Position numbers and translations under genes: made by a program
From: Asaia bogorensis
GTDB lineage: Bacteria; Pseudomonadota; Alphaproteobacteria; Acetobacterales; Acetobacteraceae
DNA length: 32,843 bases
NCBI GenBank assembly: GCA_945861095.1
Contig: CAMATI010000024.1
Coordinates: 1 to 32,843, forward strand
Reading direction: 5' to 3'
Notes under the pieces: generated by a model
The model's database searches: none
The model's input: the letters and a program-made list of their open reading frames with translations, nothing else
What the model was told of the DNA's origin: nothing
Shown: in pieces, positions 15,525-23,735 of the stretch
Numbering within the stretch: position 1 is the first letter of the stretch
Layout of the letters: every line of letters starts with the position of its first letter

Positions 15525-17986
15525 CGCAGCATCGCGCCGGTCGCCTTCGTCACCGCGGCAATCACTTTCTGTCCGGCGGCGTCCAGTTCCGCGTCGGTCA
15601 GAGTGCGCTCGCGCGGTTGGAAGACCACCTCGATCGCCAGGGACTTCTTGCCCTCCGGCAACTTGTCGCCCTCATAAACGTCGAACAGGGACACCCCCAC
15701 GATCAAGGTGCGTTCGGCGCCGCGCGCGGCTCGGATGACGGCATCGGCGGATACCGAGGCATCCACCAGGAACGCGAAATCGCGGCTCACCGGTTGGAAT
15801 TGGGCCAGGTCCGGAGCCGCCTTACGCCGGCGCTTGGGATCGGCGACCGCATCCAGGTTCAGGCTGAACGCGACCATCGGCGACGGCAGGTCCAGCGCCG
15901 CCAGCACGCGTGGGTGGATTTCGCCGAAACTGCCCAGCACCGTCTTCGGTCCTTGCCGCACGGTGGCGGACCGGCCGGGATGGTAATATCCGGGCGCGTC
16001 CTGCGTCAGCGTCAGCGCTTCCATCGGCACGCCGATCGCGGCCAGCATCGTCCACAGATCGCCTTTGGCGTCCATCGCGTCCAGTCCGCGCGCGCCAGCC
16101 AGCCAGCTTCGCGGGGTCGCGCCGGCCCGCAGGCCGGCGGCAACCAGCCGCTGGCCCTCCGGCGCATCGAGCGCGAATTCCGGCCCGACCTCAAACAATG
16201 CAACGTCGGGGTAGCCGCGCGCGGCATTGCGCTTCGCCGCCATGGCCAGGGTTGCGATCGGGGTCGGGCGCAACTGGTCCAGATCGGCGGCGATCGGGTT
16301 GGACAGGCGCAGCGCGTCCGGGGTGTCCCCGAACGGAGCGGCTTCGTCATGCGCCATGAAGCTGAAGGTCACGCACTCCGCCAGGCCCTGCGCCGCCAGG
16401 GTGCGGCGGGCCAGGGCGGTGCGGATCTGGCGCGGGGTCAGGGTGGCGACCGGAACCGGCGTGGCGCGGGGCAGGGAGACCGGCGGGACGGAATCGAGCC
16501 CGCGCAGGCGCAGGACTTCCTCGATCAGGTCGCATTCCGGCTCGATGACGGCGCAGGCCTCGGCGGTGCTGGCAGCGATGTCGGCGGACAGGGCAGGGGA
16601 CTGGTCCAGATGCACCCGGGCCGCGACATCGTTGCGCCAGGACGGGACGGAGACCGTGACTTGCTCCGCATCGCGCATCCGCACCGCGAAGCCCAGGCGT
16701 TCCAGCGACAGGACGGCATCGTCCGGTGCCACATCCATGCCGCCAAGTTCGGCCACGCGGCGGAACCGCATCGTGGCCTGCCGCTGCCAGGCCGGTTCGG
16801 CCCCGGAAGCGGTGACCGTTCCCGGCTGCCCACCGCAGAGTTCCAGGATCATCGCGGTGGCCGCTTCCACCGCGTCGGGCATCAGCGCGGGATCCAGGCC
16901 GCGCTCGAATCGCTGGCGGGCGTCGGACACGATCTGGTGACGCCGCCCGGTCAGGGCGATGCGGATCGGATCGAAATAGGCGCACTCGACGAAGACCTCG
17001 GTGGTGGTTTCGTCGCAGCCGGTGGCCTCCCCGCCGATGACGCCGGCGATGGATTGCACGCCGGCCGCGTCGGCGATGGCGCAATCCTCGGGGCTGACCG
17101 TGTACTCCTTGCTGTTCAGAGCCAGCAGCGTTTCGCCGGCGCCCCGGCGCAGGGTCAGCGTGTCACCGGTGAGCTTGGCCACGTCGAACACATGCAGCGG
17201 GCGGCCGAGGTCGATGGTGAAGAAGTTGGTGACGTCGACCAGCGCGTTGATCGGCCGCAGTCCGACCGAGACCAGCCGGTCCTGCAGCCAGCGCGGGCTG
17301 GGGGAGTTCTTCACGCCACGAATGGTCCGCCCGATGATCCAGGGGCATGCCTCCGGCCACTCGATCCGCCAGTGCGGACCGCTATCGAAGGTGGGGGCGA
17401 TGCGGGCCGGCGCGAACGGCTTCAAGGTGCCGATCCCCGCCGCCGCCAGGTCGCGCGCCACGCCGCGGACCGAGAAACAGTCGCCGCGATTGGGGGTGAC
17501 GCTGATATCGATCACCGGATCGTCCAGCCCGGCCCAGCCGGCATACCCCACGCCGACCGGTGCGTCCGCGGGCAATTCCACGATGCCGGCATGGTCGTCG
17601 CCCAGGCCCATCTCACGGGCCGAGAGCAGCATCCCGGCGCTCTGTACGCCGCGGATTTCGCCCACTTTCAGGGTGATGCCGGTGCCCGGGATGAAACTGC
17701 CGGCGGCCGCGAACACCGCCTTCATGCCGGTTCGTGCGTTCGGCGCGCCGCACACGACGGACACCAGGGTGCCGTCGCCGGTGTCCACCTTACACGCGCG
17801 CAGCCGGTCCGCGTTCGGGTGCTGCACCGCCTCCACGACATGCGCGATGCGGAACGGCGCCAGGGCCGCCCCACGGTTTTCGACGCCTTCCAGTTCCAGG
17901 CCGATCCGGGTCAGCGTGTCGGTGATCGTGTCCAGCGGGGCATCGGTGTCCAGATGCGTCTTCAGCCAGGAGAGGGTGAATTTCAT
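15521..17986 (-). CDS. pheT: Phenylalanyl-tRNA synthetase beta subunit
   Basis: An 821-residue PheT, about the normal bacterial length. The N-terminus MKFTLSWLKTHLDT is typical, followed by the EMAP-type tRNA-binding domain (about residues 40-150, with VVCGAPNARTGMKAVFA), the B3/B4 editing domain, B5, and a C-terminal ferredoxin-fold anticodon-binding domain (VSRDFAFLVDASVSADAV). With PheS it forms the alpha2-beta2 enzyme that charges tRNA-Phe; PheT supplies editing of mischarged Tyr-tRNA and tRNA binding. It starts 4 bases after the pheS stop codon and is clearly co-transcribed with it. Its stop overlaps a possible small ORF. Confidence 0.97.
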   Translation of the reverse strand: MKFTLSWLKTHLDTDAPLDTITDTLTRIGLELEGVENRGAALAPFRIAHVVEAVQHPNADRLRACKVDTGDGTLVSVVCGAPNARTGMKAVFAAAGSFIPGTGITLKVGEIRGVQSAGMLLSAREMGLGDDHAGIVELPADAPVGVGYAGWAGLDDPVIDISVTPNRGDCFSVRGVARDLAAAGIGTLKPFAPARIAPTFDSGPHWRIEWPEACPWIIGRTIRGVKNSPSPRWLQDRLVSVGLRPINALVDVTNFFTIDLGRPLHVFDVAKLTGDTLTLRRGAGETLLALNSKEYTVSPEDCAIADAAGVQSIAGVIGGEATGCDETTTEVFVECAYFDPIRIALTGRRHQIVSDARQRFERGLDPALMPDAVEAATAMILELCGGQPGTVTASGAEPAWQRQATMRFRRVAELGGMDVAPDDAVLSLERLGFAVRMRDAEQVTVSVPSWRNDVAARVHLDQSPALSADIAASTAEACAVIEPECDLIEEVLRLRGLDSVPPVSLPRATPVPVATLTPRQIRTALARRTLAAQGLAECVTFSFMAHDEAAPFGDTPDALRLSNPIAADLDQLRPTPIATLAMAAKRNAARGYPDVALFEVGPEFALDAPEGQRLVAAGLRAGATPRSWLAGARGLDAMDAKGDLWTMLAAIGVPMEALTLTQDAPGYYHPGRSATVRQGPKTVLGSFGEIHPRVLAALDLPSPMVAFSLNLDAVADPKRRRKAAPDLAQFQPVSRDFAFLVDASVSADAVIRAARGAERTLIVGVSLFDVYEGDKLPEGKKSLAIEVVFQPRERTLTDAELDAAGQKVIAAVTKATGAMLR

Positions 17987-17989
17987 GGC

Positions 17990-19069
17990 TCAGACCCCCT
18001 CATGCAGCATGGTGGGCATCAGCGGATTGAACCCGTAGTGGCGCAGCCAGCGCAGGTCCGATTCATAGAACGGCCGCAGATCGGTCATGCCGTGTTTCAG
18101 CATGGTGATGCGCTCCACCCCCATGCCCCAGGCGAAACCCTGCCATTCCCGCGGGTCGATGCCGCAATTCGCCAGGACCCGAGGATGCACCATCCCGCTG
18201 CCCAGGATTTCCAGCCAGTCGCCGCCGCCACCGAGGTCTCCGGTGCGCCGGTTCCAGCCGATATCAACCTCCATGGAGGGTTCGGTGAACGGGAAATAGC
18301 TGGAGCGGAAGCGGACCGGCAGGTCGCTGATGCCGAAGAAGCTGCGCAGGAAGTCGATCAGGCAGCCTTTCAGGTGGCCCAGATGCAGGTTGCGGTCGAT
18401 GATCAGCCCCTCGCACTGGTGGAACATCGGCGAGTGGGTGGCATCGTGGTCGGCGCGATAGGTGCGGCCGGTGACGATGACGCGGATCGGCGGCGGCTGG
18501 GTCAGCATGGTGCGGATCTGCACCGGAGACGTCTGGGTGCGCAGGACCGGCGGTGGCTTGCCATCCCGCGCCGGCAGATAGAACGTGTCGTGATCGGCGC
18601 GGGCGGGATGGTGCTCCGGGATGTTGAGCGCGGTGAAATTGTGCCAGTCGCTCTCGACATCCGGGCCATCGATGATGGTGCAGCCCATGGCGCCGAAAAT
18701 GGCGGCGATTTCCTCGATGGTGCGGCTGATCGGGTGGATCAGGCCGGATTCGCGCGGGCGGGGCGGCAGGGTCGGGTCGATCCGTTCGGAGGCCAAGCGT
18801 TCGTCCAACGCGGCGGCTTCCAGGACGGATTTGCGACCTTCGATCGCGGTGTTCAGCGCGTCCTTCAACCGGTTCAGTGCCGCCCCGCGTTCCCGCCGCT
18901 GATCGGGCGGGGTCTTGCCTAGGTCGCGCAAAAGGGCGGTTAGGGTGCCGTTGCGGCCGAGGACGGCGATGCGGATGCCATCCCAGGCGCGCAGGTCGGT
19001 GGCGGCGGCAAGGGCCGCGTCGGTTTCCATCTTCAGGGCGAGCAGGTCGTCGGTCAGGTCACTGGTCAT
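17990..19069 (-). CDS. pheS: Phenylalanyl-tRNA synthetase alpha subunit
   Basis: A 359-residue class II synthetase catalytic subunit. An N-terminal coiled-coil segment (about 1-95) precedes the catalytic domain. Motif 2 and family markers are visible: HPARADHDTFYL, GRTYRADHDATHSPMFHQ and the motif 3 region GFAWGMGVERI. It activates phenylalanine and attaches it to tRNA-Phe together with PheT. I chose the ATG at 19069, since a 17-codon upstream in-frame extension would be translated from the terminator-like hairpin and lacks family similarity. It is downstream of rplT in the common rpmI-rplT-pheST order. Confidence 0.96.
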   Translation of the reverse strand: MTSDLTDDLLALKMETDAALAAATDLRAWDGIRIAVLGRNGTLTALLRDLGKTPPDQRRERGAALNRLKDALNTAIEGRKSVLEAAALDERLASERIDPTLPPRPRESGLIHPISRTIEEIAAIFGAMGCTIIDGPDVESDWHNFTALNIPEHHPARADHDTFYLPARDGKPPPVLRTQTSPVQIRTMLTQPPPIRVIVTGRTYRADHDATHSPMFHQCEGLIIDRNLHLGHLKGCLIDFLRSFFGISDLPVRFRSSYFPFTEPSMEVDIGWNRRTGDLGGGGDWLEILGSGMVHPRVLANCGIDPREWQGFAWGMGVERITMLKHGMTDLRPFYESDLRWLRHYGFNPLMPTMLHEGV

Positions 19070-19086
19070 GGGTTCTCGCCAACAGA

Positions 19087-19113
19087 AAGGGCCGCCTTTG
19101 GCAGGCGGCCCTT
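19087..19113 (-). terminator. Hairpin between rplT and pheS, terminator or attenuator
   Basis: On the minus strand AAGGGCCGCC, a 7-base loop and GGCGGCCCTT form a 10-bp GC-rich stem followed by TCTGTT. It sits 18 bases before the pheS start. It could terminate rpmI-rplT transcripts partly or serve as an attenuator of pheST. I see no Phe-rich leader peptide ahead of it, so classical ribosome attenuation is not supported. Confidence 0.6.
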
Positions 19114-19186
19114 GTTCCATTTTCCGGGTTCGACGGGAAGCCGGATTTGGCCCAGGGGTTGAGCCCAGGCAGTCAGACCAATCGGG

Positions 19187-19546
19187 TCAGGCGGCCAGGG
19201 CTTCCTGCACCTTCTTGACGATCGCGGCGAAGCTGTCCGCATCATCATAGGCGATGCCGGCCAGAACTTTCCGGTCCATCTCGATACCGGCCTTCTTCAG
19301 CCCTTCGATGAATCGGCTGTAGGTCAGGCCATGCTCGCGGACCGCGGCGTTGATGCGCTGGATCCACAGGCCGCGGAATTCCCGCTTCTTCACCCGCCGG
19401 TCGCGATAGGCGTATTGGAGCGACTTCTCCAGCCGTTCGCGGGCGATGCGGTAATTGGTGGACGACCGGCCGACGAAACCCTTGGATTGCTCCAGGACCT
19501 TCTTGTGGCGGGCGTGGGTGGTGGTGCCCCGTTTGACGCGTGCCAT
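19187..19546 (-). CDS. rplT: 50S ribosomal protein L20
   Basis: A 119-residue L20 of normal length. The opening [20 protein letters not shown] and the central [16 protein letters not shown] are diagnostic. It binds 23S rRNA early in 50S assembly, with a long basic N-terminal helix. The gene is 14 bases downstream of rpmI. In many bacteria L20 also represses its own operon by binding leader RNA; I cannot identify such a site here. Confidence 0.98.
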   Translation of the reverse strand: MARVKRGTTTHARHKKVLEQSKGFVGRSSTNYRIARERLEKSLQYAYRDRRVKKREFRGLWIQRINAAVREHGLTYSRFIEGLKKAGIEMDRKVLAGIAYDDADSFAAIVKKVQEALAA

Positions 19547-19560
19547 ACCGTGCTACTCCC

Positions 19561-19764
19561 TCAACCGATACCGTAGGGGGCCCACTGCTTGACGGTCAGG
19601 CCATCAGCATGGGTCAGCACCTGGCTGCCGCGGTTGGACCGCTTGGCCTTCTGGCTGCGCGCCGACAGGCAGTGGCGCTTCTTGCCAGGCCCCGCGAGCA
19701 CTTTGCCGGTCGCGGTGATCTTGAACCGCTTTTTGACCGACGATTTGGTCTTCATCTTGGGCAT
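19561..19764 (-). CDS. rpmI: 50S ribosomal protein L35
   Basis: A 67-residue basic protein beginning [20 protein letters not shown], diagnostic for L35. It is part of the large ribosomal subunit. The ATG at 19764 is preceded by AAGGAGACCAA, a strong ribosome binding site, which rules out the longer in-frame start at 19839. In many bacteria infC (IF3) precedes rpmI-rplT; here no infC lies upstream in the window and the next gene upstream is divergent, so the operon starts with rpmI. Confidence 0.97.
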   Translation of the reverse strand: MPKMKTKSSVKKRFKITATGKVLAGPGKKRHCLSARSQKAKRSNRGSQVLTHADGLTVKQWAPYGIG

Positions 19765-19869
19765 TTGGTCTCCTTTTCCGTTCGGCTCGCCGGCCGCGGG
19801 TGCGGGGTATGGCAAGCAGTCGCGGCCGGGCATGCCCATTCCAGGCCCGGGCTCGCAGACAGGGGCGGG

Positions 19870-19898
19870 GATATAGCGGCGGCGCGGAGCCGATGCAA
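19870..19898 (-). promoter_or_regulatory. Candidate sigma-70 promoter of rpmI-rplT-pheST
   Basis: On the minus strand TTGCAT (19898-19893) and TATATC (19875-19870) are separated by exactly 17 bases, a good fit to the alphaproteobacterial housekeeping pattern. It is about 105 bases before the rpmI start in a region without other genes. Assignment rests on sequence pattern only. Confidence 0.5.
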
Positions 19899-20017
19899 GA
19901 ACAACACCGATGCCAGATCAAACGGGCGGCCGCGCCTGGTTCGTCTCGGGCGCATGACCCGCGCCGAGCAGAACATGTCGGACGAAATATGGCGGGCGAA
20001 ACATGTCGGGCAGAACA

Positions 20018-20124
20018 CCATGGCATGATCGCGCGGAGCGGACCGAAAACGGCGCGTGAATCATGCGATCGAACATCGAGCTAGACCGCTATGCCATTTC
20101 CAGCCGGGGTGAACCCGCTCTAGC
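20018..20124 (-). repeat. Interspersed ~110-bp repeat, copy B
   Basis: The reverse complement of this stretch aligns with copy A at 11525-11632: it opens GCTAGAGCGGGTTCA, contains GATCGCATGATTCAC (the best conserved block) and ends in GCGATCATGCC. The hairpin arms seen in copy A have diverged here. It lies in the spacer upstream of the flavin reductase gene. Orientation is opposite to copy A. Confidence 0.7.
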
Positions 20125-20186
20125 CACCAACGGAAGCCGGCGCCATAGTGGGGACATCAGCCGCCGCCCAGGGGGGAGAGGTTTCC

Positions 20187-20678
20187 ATGCCCGTCGAAAA
20201 GCAAGCCTATCGTGAGGCCATGGCCCGCCTCGGTGCGGCCGTGAATGTGATCACCACCGATGGGCCTGGCGGAAAGGCCGGCTTCACCGCGTCAGCCGTG
20301 ACCAGCGTCACGGACACGCCGCCCACCCTGCTGGTTTGTGCCAACCGTACCAACGACTCCTATCCGGCGATGCGTCAGAACGGGGTGCTGTGCGTCAATA
20401 CCCTGACTCCGGCGCAGGAAGGCCTGTCCCCGGTCTTTGCCGGCATGACCGACCACAGCATGGACAAGCGCTTCGACGGCCACACCTGGCACACCCTGCA
20501 AACAGGCTCGCCGGTGCTGGATGAGGCCGTGGTCGTGTTCGACTGCACGATCGATCAGATCGTGGAGGTCGGCACGCACGACGTGTTCTTCTGCTCGGTG
20601 GAAGCGGTGCGGACCGGACGGGCGCATGAGGGACTGATCTATTACGGCCGCGGCTACCACAAGGTTGCCATCGGTTGA
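20187..20678 (+). CDS. RutF/HpaC-like flavin reductase
   Basis: A 163-residue protein of the flavin-reductase-like domain family. The segments MARLGAAVNVITTDG, GFTASAVTSVTDTPPTLLVC and VLCVNTL are typical of RutF and HpaC. These enzymes use NAD(P)H to reduce free FMN or FAD for a partner monooxygenase. No monooxygenase gene is adjacent, so the partner is encoded elsewhere, and neither pyrimidine (Rut) nor 4-hydroxyphenylacetate use can be assumed. The ATG at 20187 has GGGGGGAGAGG upstream and fits the family start; an in-frame ATG at 20148 lies inside the spacer. Confidence 0.88.
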   Translation: MPVEKQAYREAMARLGAAVNVITTDGPGGKAGFTASAVTSVTDTPPTLLVCANRTNDSYPAMRQNGVLCVNTLTPAQEGLSPVFAGMTDHSMDKRFDGHTWHTLQTGSPVLDEAVVVFDCTIDQIVEVGTHDVFFCSVEAVRTGRAHEGLIYYGRGYHKVAIG

Positions 20679-20726
20679 CCTGACATTGGTGCCGAAAACG
20701 CGAATGTCGGCTTAGAAGTGCCCGAT

Positions 20727-20753
20727 GGTGCATGATTTTATCGACTGTGCACC
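20727..20753. repeat. Short inverted repeat before the SDR-DoxX gene
   Basis: GGTGCA at 20727-20732 and TGCACC at 20748-20753 form a small palindrome about 40 bases before the GTG start of the SDR gene. It could be an operator or the terminator of the flavin reductase gene. No regulator is adjacent, and the symmetry is short enough to be chance. Confidence 0.2.
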
Positions 20754-20793
20754 GGTGGCGCCCCGCCGAATGACGCGTCGGTCCGCATAGCCC

Positions 20794-22083
20794 GTGCACG
20801 TCTTGGTCACGGGCGCCACCGGCTTCGTCGGCCGCCATGTCTGCGCCCGCCTGCTGACGGACGGACACCGGATCACGGCCATCGTGCGCGATCCACGGGT
20901 TGCCACCCGCCGGTTCCCGGGCATCACGGCGATCCAGGGCGATCTCAATCGTATGACTGACCCGTGGGATTGGCGTCCTTTGCTGGCCGGCGTGGATGCG
21001 GTGGTGAATTGCGCCGGTATCCTGCAAGCCCGCCGTGGGCAGTCGGCCGAGGCGATCCACACACGCGCGCCGAATGCCCTGTTCGATGCCTGCGTCGCGG
21101 TCGGCGTGCGGCGTGTGGTGCAGATTTCGGCCGTCAGCGCCGATCCGCGGGCCGGCACCGCCTATGCCATCACCAAGGCCGCCGCGGACGCGCATCTACG
21201 GAGCCTCGATCTCGGCTGGATCGTGTTACGGCCGTCCCTGGTCTACGGCCAGGGCAGCTATGGCGGCACGTCGTTCCTGCGTGGCCTGGCGGGTCTGCCC
21301 GGAATCGTGCCGCTGATCGGCAAGGGCGGGCAGGCTTTCCAGCCGATCCATGTCGACGATCTCGCGGAGGCTGTCTCCCGCTGCCTGGCTCCATCGTTCC
21401 CGCCCCAGCAGACGTTGGAGCCCGTCGGACCCGAGACACTGACCTTGCGTGAGATGACGGAGATGACCCGTGCGTGGCTGGATATCCCGCCCGCGCGGTT
21501 CCTGGCGGTGCCTCTGCCGCTGGTCCGCCTTATGGCCCGGGGCGGCGATCTGCTGGGCGCCGGACCGGTGACGTCTACCTCGTTGGCGCAAATGGAATAC
21601 GGCAATGTCGCGGACCCGGTCGGTTTCGCCGCGGCGATCGGGTTCCAGCCACGCGCGATGTCGCAGGCCTTCCAGATGGCTCCGTCGCATGTCCAAGACC
21701 GCTGGCATGCGCGGCTTTACTTCATCCCCCCGCTGCTGACCGTCATCCTGGCATTGCTGTGGATCGGGTCGGGCGTCGCCGGCCTGACCAACCCGCCCAC
21801 CGACGCATTGATCGTGACCATGGCCGTCGGTGCGCCGCCCGACGCGGTGCCCTGGATCGTCGGCCTGTTCTGTCTGATCGATATCGGCATCGGCCTTTGG
21901 CTGGCGACCGGGCGAGCGGGACGCCTGTGTGGTTGGGTGCAAGGAATAATGGTGGTGGGCTACACGGTGGGGATGACCCTGTTCATTCCCTCTCTATGGT
22001 ACGATCCCTACGGCGCCCTGCTGAAAAATCTGCCGACTCTGGGTGCGATTCTGGTGTGGTTGGCGCGGTTGGACGATCGGTGA
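20794..22083 (+). CDS. SDR-family oxidoreductase fused to DoxX-like membrane domain
   Basis: A 429-residue two-domain protein. Residues 1-300 form an extended/atypical short-chain dehydrogenase with the nucleotide motif GATGFVGRH (7-15) and the YxxxK pair Tyr124-Lys128. About residues 305-425 form four membrane helices resembling a DoxX-like domain. The dehydrogenase part is expected at the cytoplasmic face of the membrane; the substrate is unknown. The start is GTG at 20794 with no clear ribosome binding site, but the Rossmann fold begins immediately (MHVLVTGATG), so little can be missing. Only 4 bases separate it from the DUF2269 gene, a pairing that suggests one membrane complex. Confidence 0.85.
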   Translation: MHVLVTGATGFVGRHVCARLLTDGHRITAIVRDPRVATRRFPGITAIQGDLNRMTDPWDWRPLLAGVDAVVNCAGILQARRGQSAEAIHTRAPNALFDACVAVGVRRVVQISAVSADPRAGTAYAITKAAADAHLRSLDLGWIVLRPSLVYGQGSYGGTSFLRGLAGLPGIVPLIGKGGQAFQPIHVDDLAEAVSRCLAPSFPPQQTLEPVGPETLTLREMTEMTRAWLDIPPARFLAVPLPLVRLMARGGDLLGAGPVTSTSLAQMEYGNVADPVGFAAAIGFQPRAMSQAFQMAPSHVQDRWHARLYFIPPLLTVILALLWIGSGVAGLTNPPTDALIVTMAVGAPPDAVPWIVGLFCLIDIGIGLWLATGRAGRLCGWVQGIMVVGYTVGMTLFIPSLWYDPYGALLKNLPTLGAILVWLARLDDR

Positions 22084-22087
22084 GCGG

Positions 22088-22558
22088 ATGGACCTTCATC
22101 TCCTCAAGACCATCCACATTCTCAGCGCGACCGTCCTGTTCGGCACCGGGATCGGCACCGCCTTCCATATGTGGACCACGCATCTGCGTGGCGACGTGCG
22201 CGCCATTGCGGTCGTTGCCCGCAACGTCGTGCTGGCCGATTGGCTGTTCACGACGACCGCGGGTGTCGTCCAGGCGGTCACCGGGTTCATGTTGGTGCGG
22301 GCGGGCGGATATGATCCGGCCGCATCCTGGCTGGTGGCGGCCTATGCCTGTTATGTCGTCGCCGGTCTGTGCTGGCTTCCGGTCGTTGGCCTGCAGATCA
22401 AGATCGCGCGCTTTGCCAGAGCCGCCGCCGAACAGGACGTGCCGCTCCCGGACGCCTATCATCGCGCCATGCGGGTGTGGTTCCGGCTCGGTTGGCCGGC
22501 TTTTCTCGCGCTGCTGGTCGCTTTCTGGCTGATGGTCGCCAAACCAGAACTCTGGTAG
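22088..22558 (+). CDS. DUF2269-family integral membrane protein
   Basis: A 156-residue protein with four predicted transmembrane helices. The opening LLKTIHILSATVLFGTGIGTAF and the His residues in helices 1 and 2 are typical of DUF2269, a family of unknown function. The conserved histidines in the membrane could bind a cofactor such as haem, but that is inference. It starts 4 bases after the SDR-DoxX stop and is probably co-translated with it. An in-frame upstream ATG at 22043 would overlap the SDR gene and adds only non-family residues. Confidence 0.8.
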   Translation: MDLHLLKTIHILSATVLFGTGIGTAFHMWTTHLRGDVRAIAVVARNVVLADWLFTTTAGVVQAVTGFMLVRAGGYDPAASWLVAAYACYVVAGLCWLPVVGLQIKIARFARAAAEQDVPLPDAYHRAMRVWFRLGWPAFLALLVAFWLMVAKPELW

Positions 22559-22600
22559 GCCGTTCGCAACAAAAATCACGTCGTTCAAGGAAATCGGGCC

Positions 22601-23575
22601 ATGCGCCGTACGCTGATGGGGTTACTGCTGCTGGCTTTGACCGCGATGATATGGCCTGATCCAGGGGTGGCGCAGACTTGGCCAACCCGGACCGTGCGCC
22701 TGATTGTACCCTATCCGCCCGGCGGCCCAACCGATCTGGTCGGGCGCACCTTTGCCGCCAAGCTCAGCGAGATATGGGGCCAGTCGGTGGTGATCGAAAA
22801 CCGCCCGGGCGCCAACGGCAACATCGCCTCGCAGTTGATCGCTCGGTCCGCCCCTGATGGATCGACGCTTATGCTGCATTCGTCGTCCATGGTCGTCAAC
22901 GCCATCATGTACAAGGCGCCTGGCTATGATCCGTTCGCGGATTTCACGCCGATCTCCCAGGTGTTCGATTACAAGCTGATCGTCGTGGTGCACCCGTCGG
23001 TCCCGGTCACCAGCTTGAAGGAGTTGGTGGATCTGGCGAAGGCGAAGCCCGGATACATCACCTATGCCTCGGCTGGGGGGGCTGGCGCGCCGACGCATCT
23101 GTCGGTCGAGATGTTCAAGCAGCGCGCCGGGATCGATCTGGTGCACGTGCCCTACCAAGGGGGCGCGCCATCGACCAACGATCTCCTCGCCGGCCACGTC
23201 ATGATGATGTTCAACAACCCGCTCGGCTCGCTGCAATACATCAAGACCGGCCAATTGCGGGGCCTGGCGGTAACCGGGTTGGAACGGAACCCGCTGGCGC
23301 CGGACCTGCCGACGTTGGCTGAACTCGGATATCCGGGCTTCGACGTTGGCACGTGGTTCGCCATCTGGGGCCCGGCCGGGCTGCCGGCGGAAGTCGTCAG
23401 GATCGCCAGCGAGGGGATCATGCGCGTCGCCCGCATGCCGGACGTCGAGGACCGCCTGCGCGCCAGTGGCCTGAACTCCATCGGCGGCACCCCGGCGGCC
23501 TTGGCCACGGTCATGCGGGTCGATCATGAGCGGTGGGGCAAGGTGATGCGGGAAGCGAAGATCAGCATCGACTGA
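22601..23575 (+). CDS. Second Bug/TctC-type solute-binding protein
   Basis: A 324-residue periplasmic binding protein of the Bug family. The signal peptide (residues 1-24) ends PGVA before QTWP, and TVRLIVPYPPGGPTDLVGR is the family start. A second marker is YASAGGAGAPTHLSVE. It ends EAKISID, nearly the same as the first Bug protein (EAKISMD), although the bodies are clearly different, so this is an older paralogue and not a recent copy. No TctAB permease is adjacent; it is an orphan binding protein, as is frequent for this family. AAGGA lies about 9 bases before the ATG. Confidence 0.92.
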   Translation: MRRTLMGLLLLALTAMIWPDPGVAQTWPTRTVRLIVPYPPGGPTDLVGRTFAAKLSEIWGQSVVIENRPGANGNIASQLIARSAPDGSTLMLHSSSMVVNAIMYKAPGYDPFADFTPISQVFDYKLIVVVHPSVPVTSLKELVDLAKAKPGYITYASAGGAGAPTHLSVEMFKQRAGIDLVHVPYQGGAPSTNDLLAGHVMMMFNNPLGSLQYIKTGQLRGLAVTGLERNPLAPDLPTLAELGYPGFDVGTWFAIWGPAGLPAEVVRIASEGIMRVARMPDVEDRLRASGLNSIGGTPAALATVMRVDHERWGKVMREAKISID

Positions 23576-23590
23576 GCCGCTGCCCCCAAC

Positions 23591-23662
23591 CGCGGTGCGG
23601 TCTTGCCGTGATACCGCGGTGCGGTCTCGCCGTGATGGCGCGGCGCGGTCTCGCCGTGATGG
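23591..23662. repeat. Three tandem 24-bp repeats
   Basis: Units at 23591-23614, 23615-23638 and 23639-23662 share the pattern CGCGGtGCGGTCTcGCCGTG with few substitutions, followed by a partial fourth unit. They lie between the second Bug gene and the end of the frameshifted minus-strand gene. The period is a multiple of three but no real gene is seen across it on either strand. It looks like a small minisatellite. Confidence 0.8.
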
Positions 23663-23735
23663 CGCCGCCGGACGGTTGGATCGCTGTGGGTCCGGGCCGA
23701 AGGCGGTGCGGCAGGGTTGATCGCAAGCGGATGGG

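Larger units (their letters stand above)
19765..20186. other. 422-base spacer between divergent rpmI and flavin reductase
   Basis: No gene was found here. It holds the candidate rpmI promoter (19870-19898), two ACATGTCGG motifs near 19973 and 20001, and repeat copy B (20018-20124). A 5' untranslated leader of about 95-100 bases would precede rpmI if the promoter is right, enough for L20-type autoregulation. Confidence 0.6.

Noticed and set aside
15503..18922. An 1139-codon open frame on the plus strand opposite pheT and pheS
   Set aside because: It is exactly antisense to two certain genes, is very rich in Arg, Gly, Gln and His, and has no recognisable domain. High GC at codon third positions keeps the opposite frame open.
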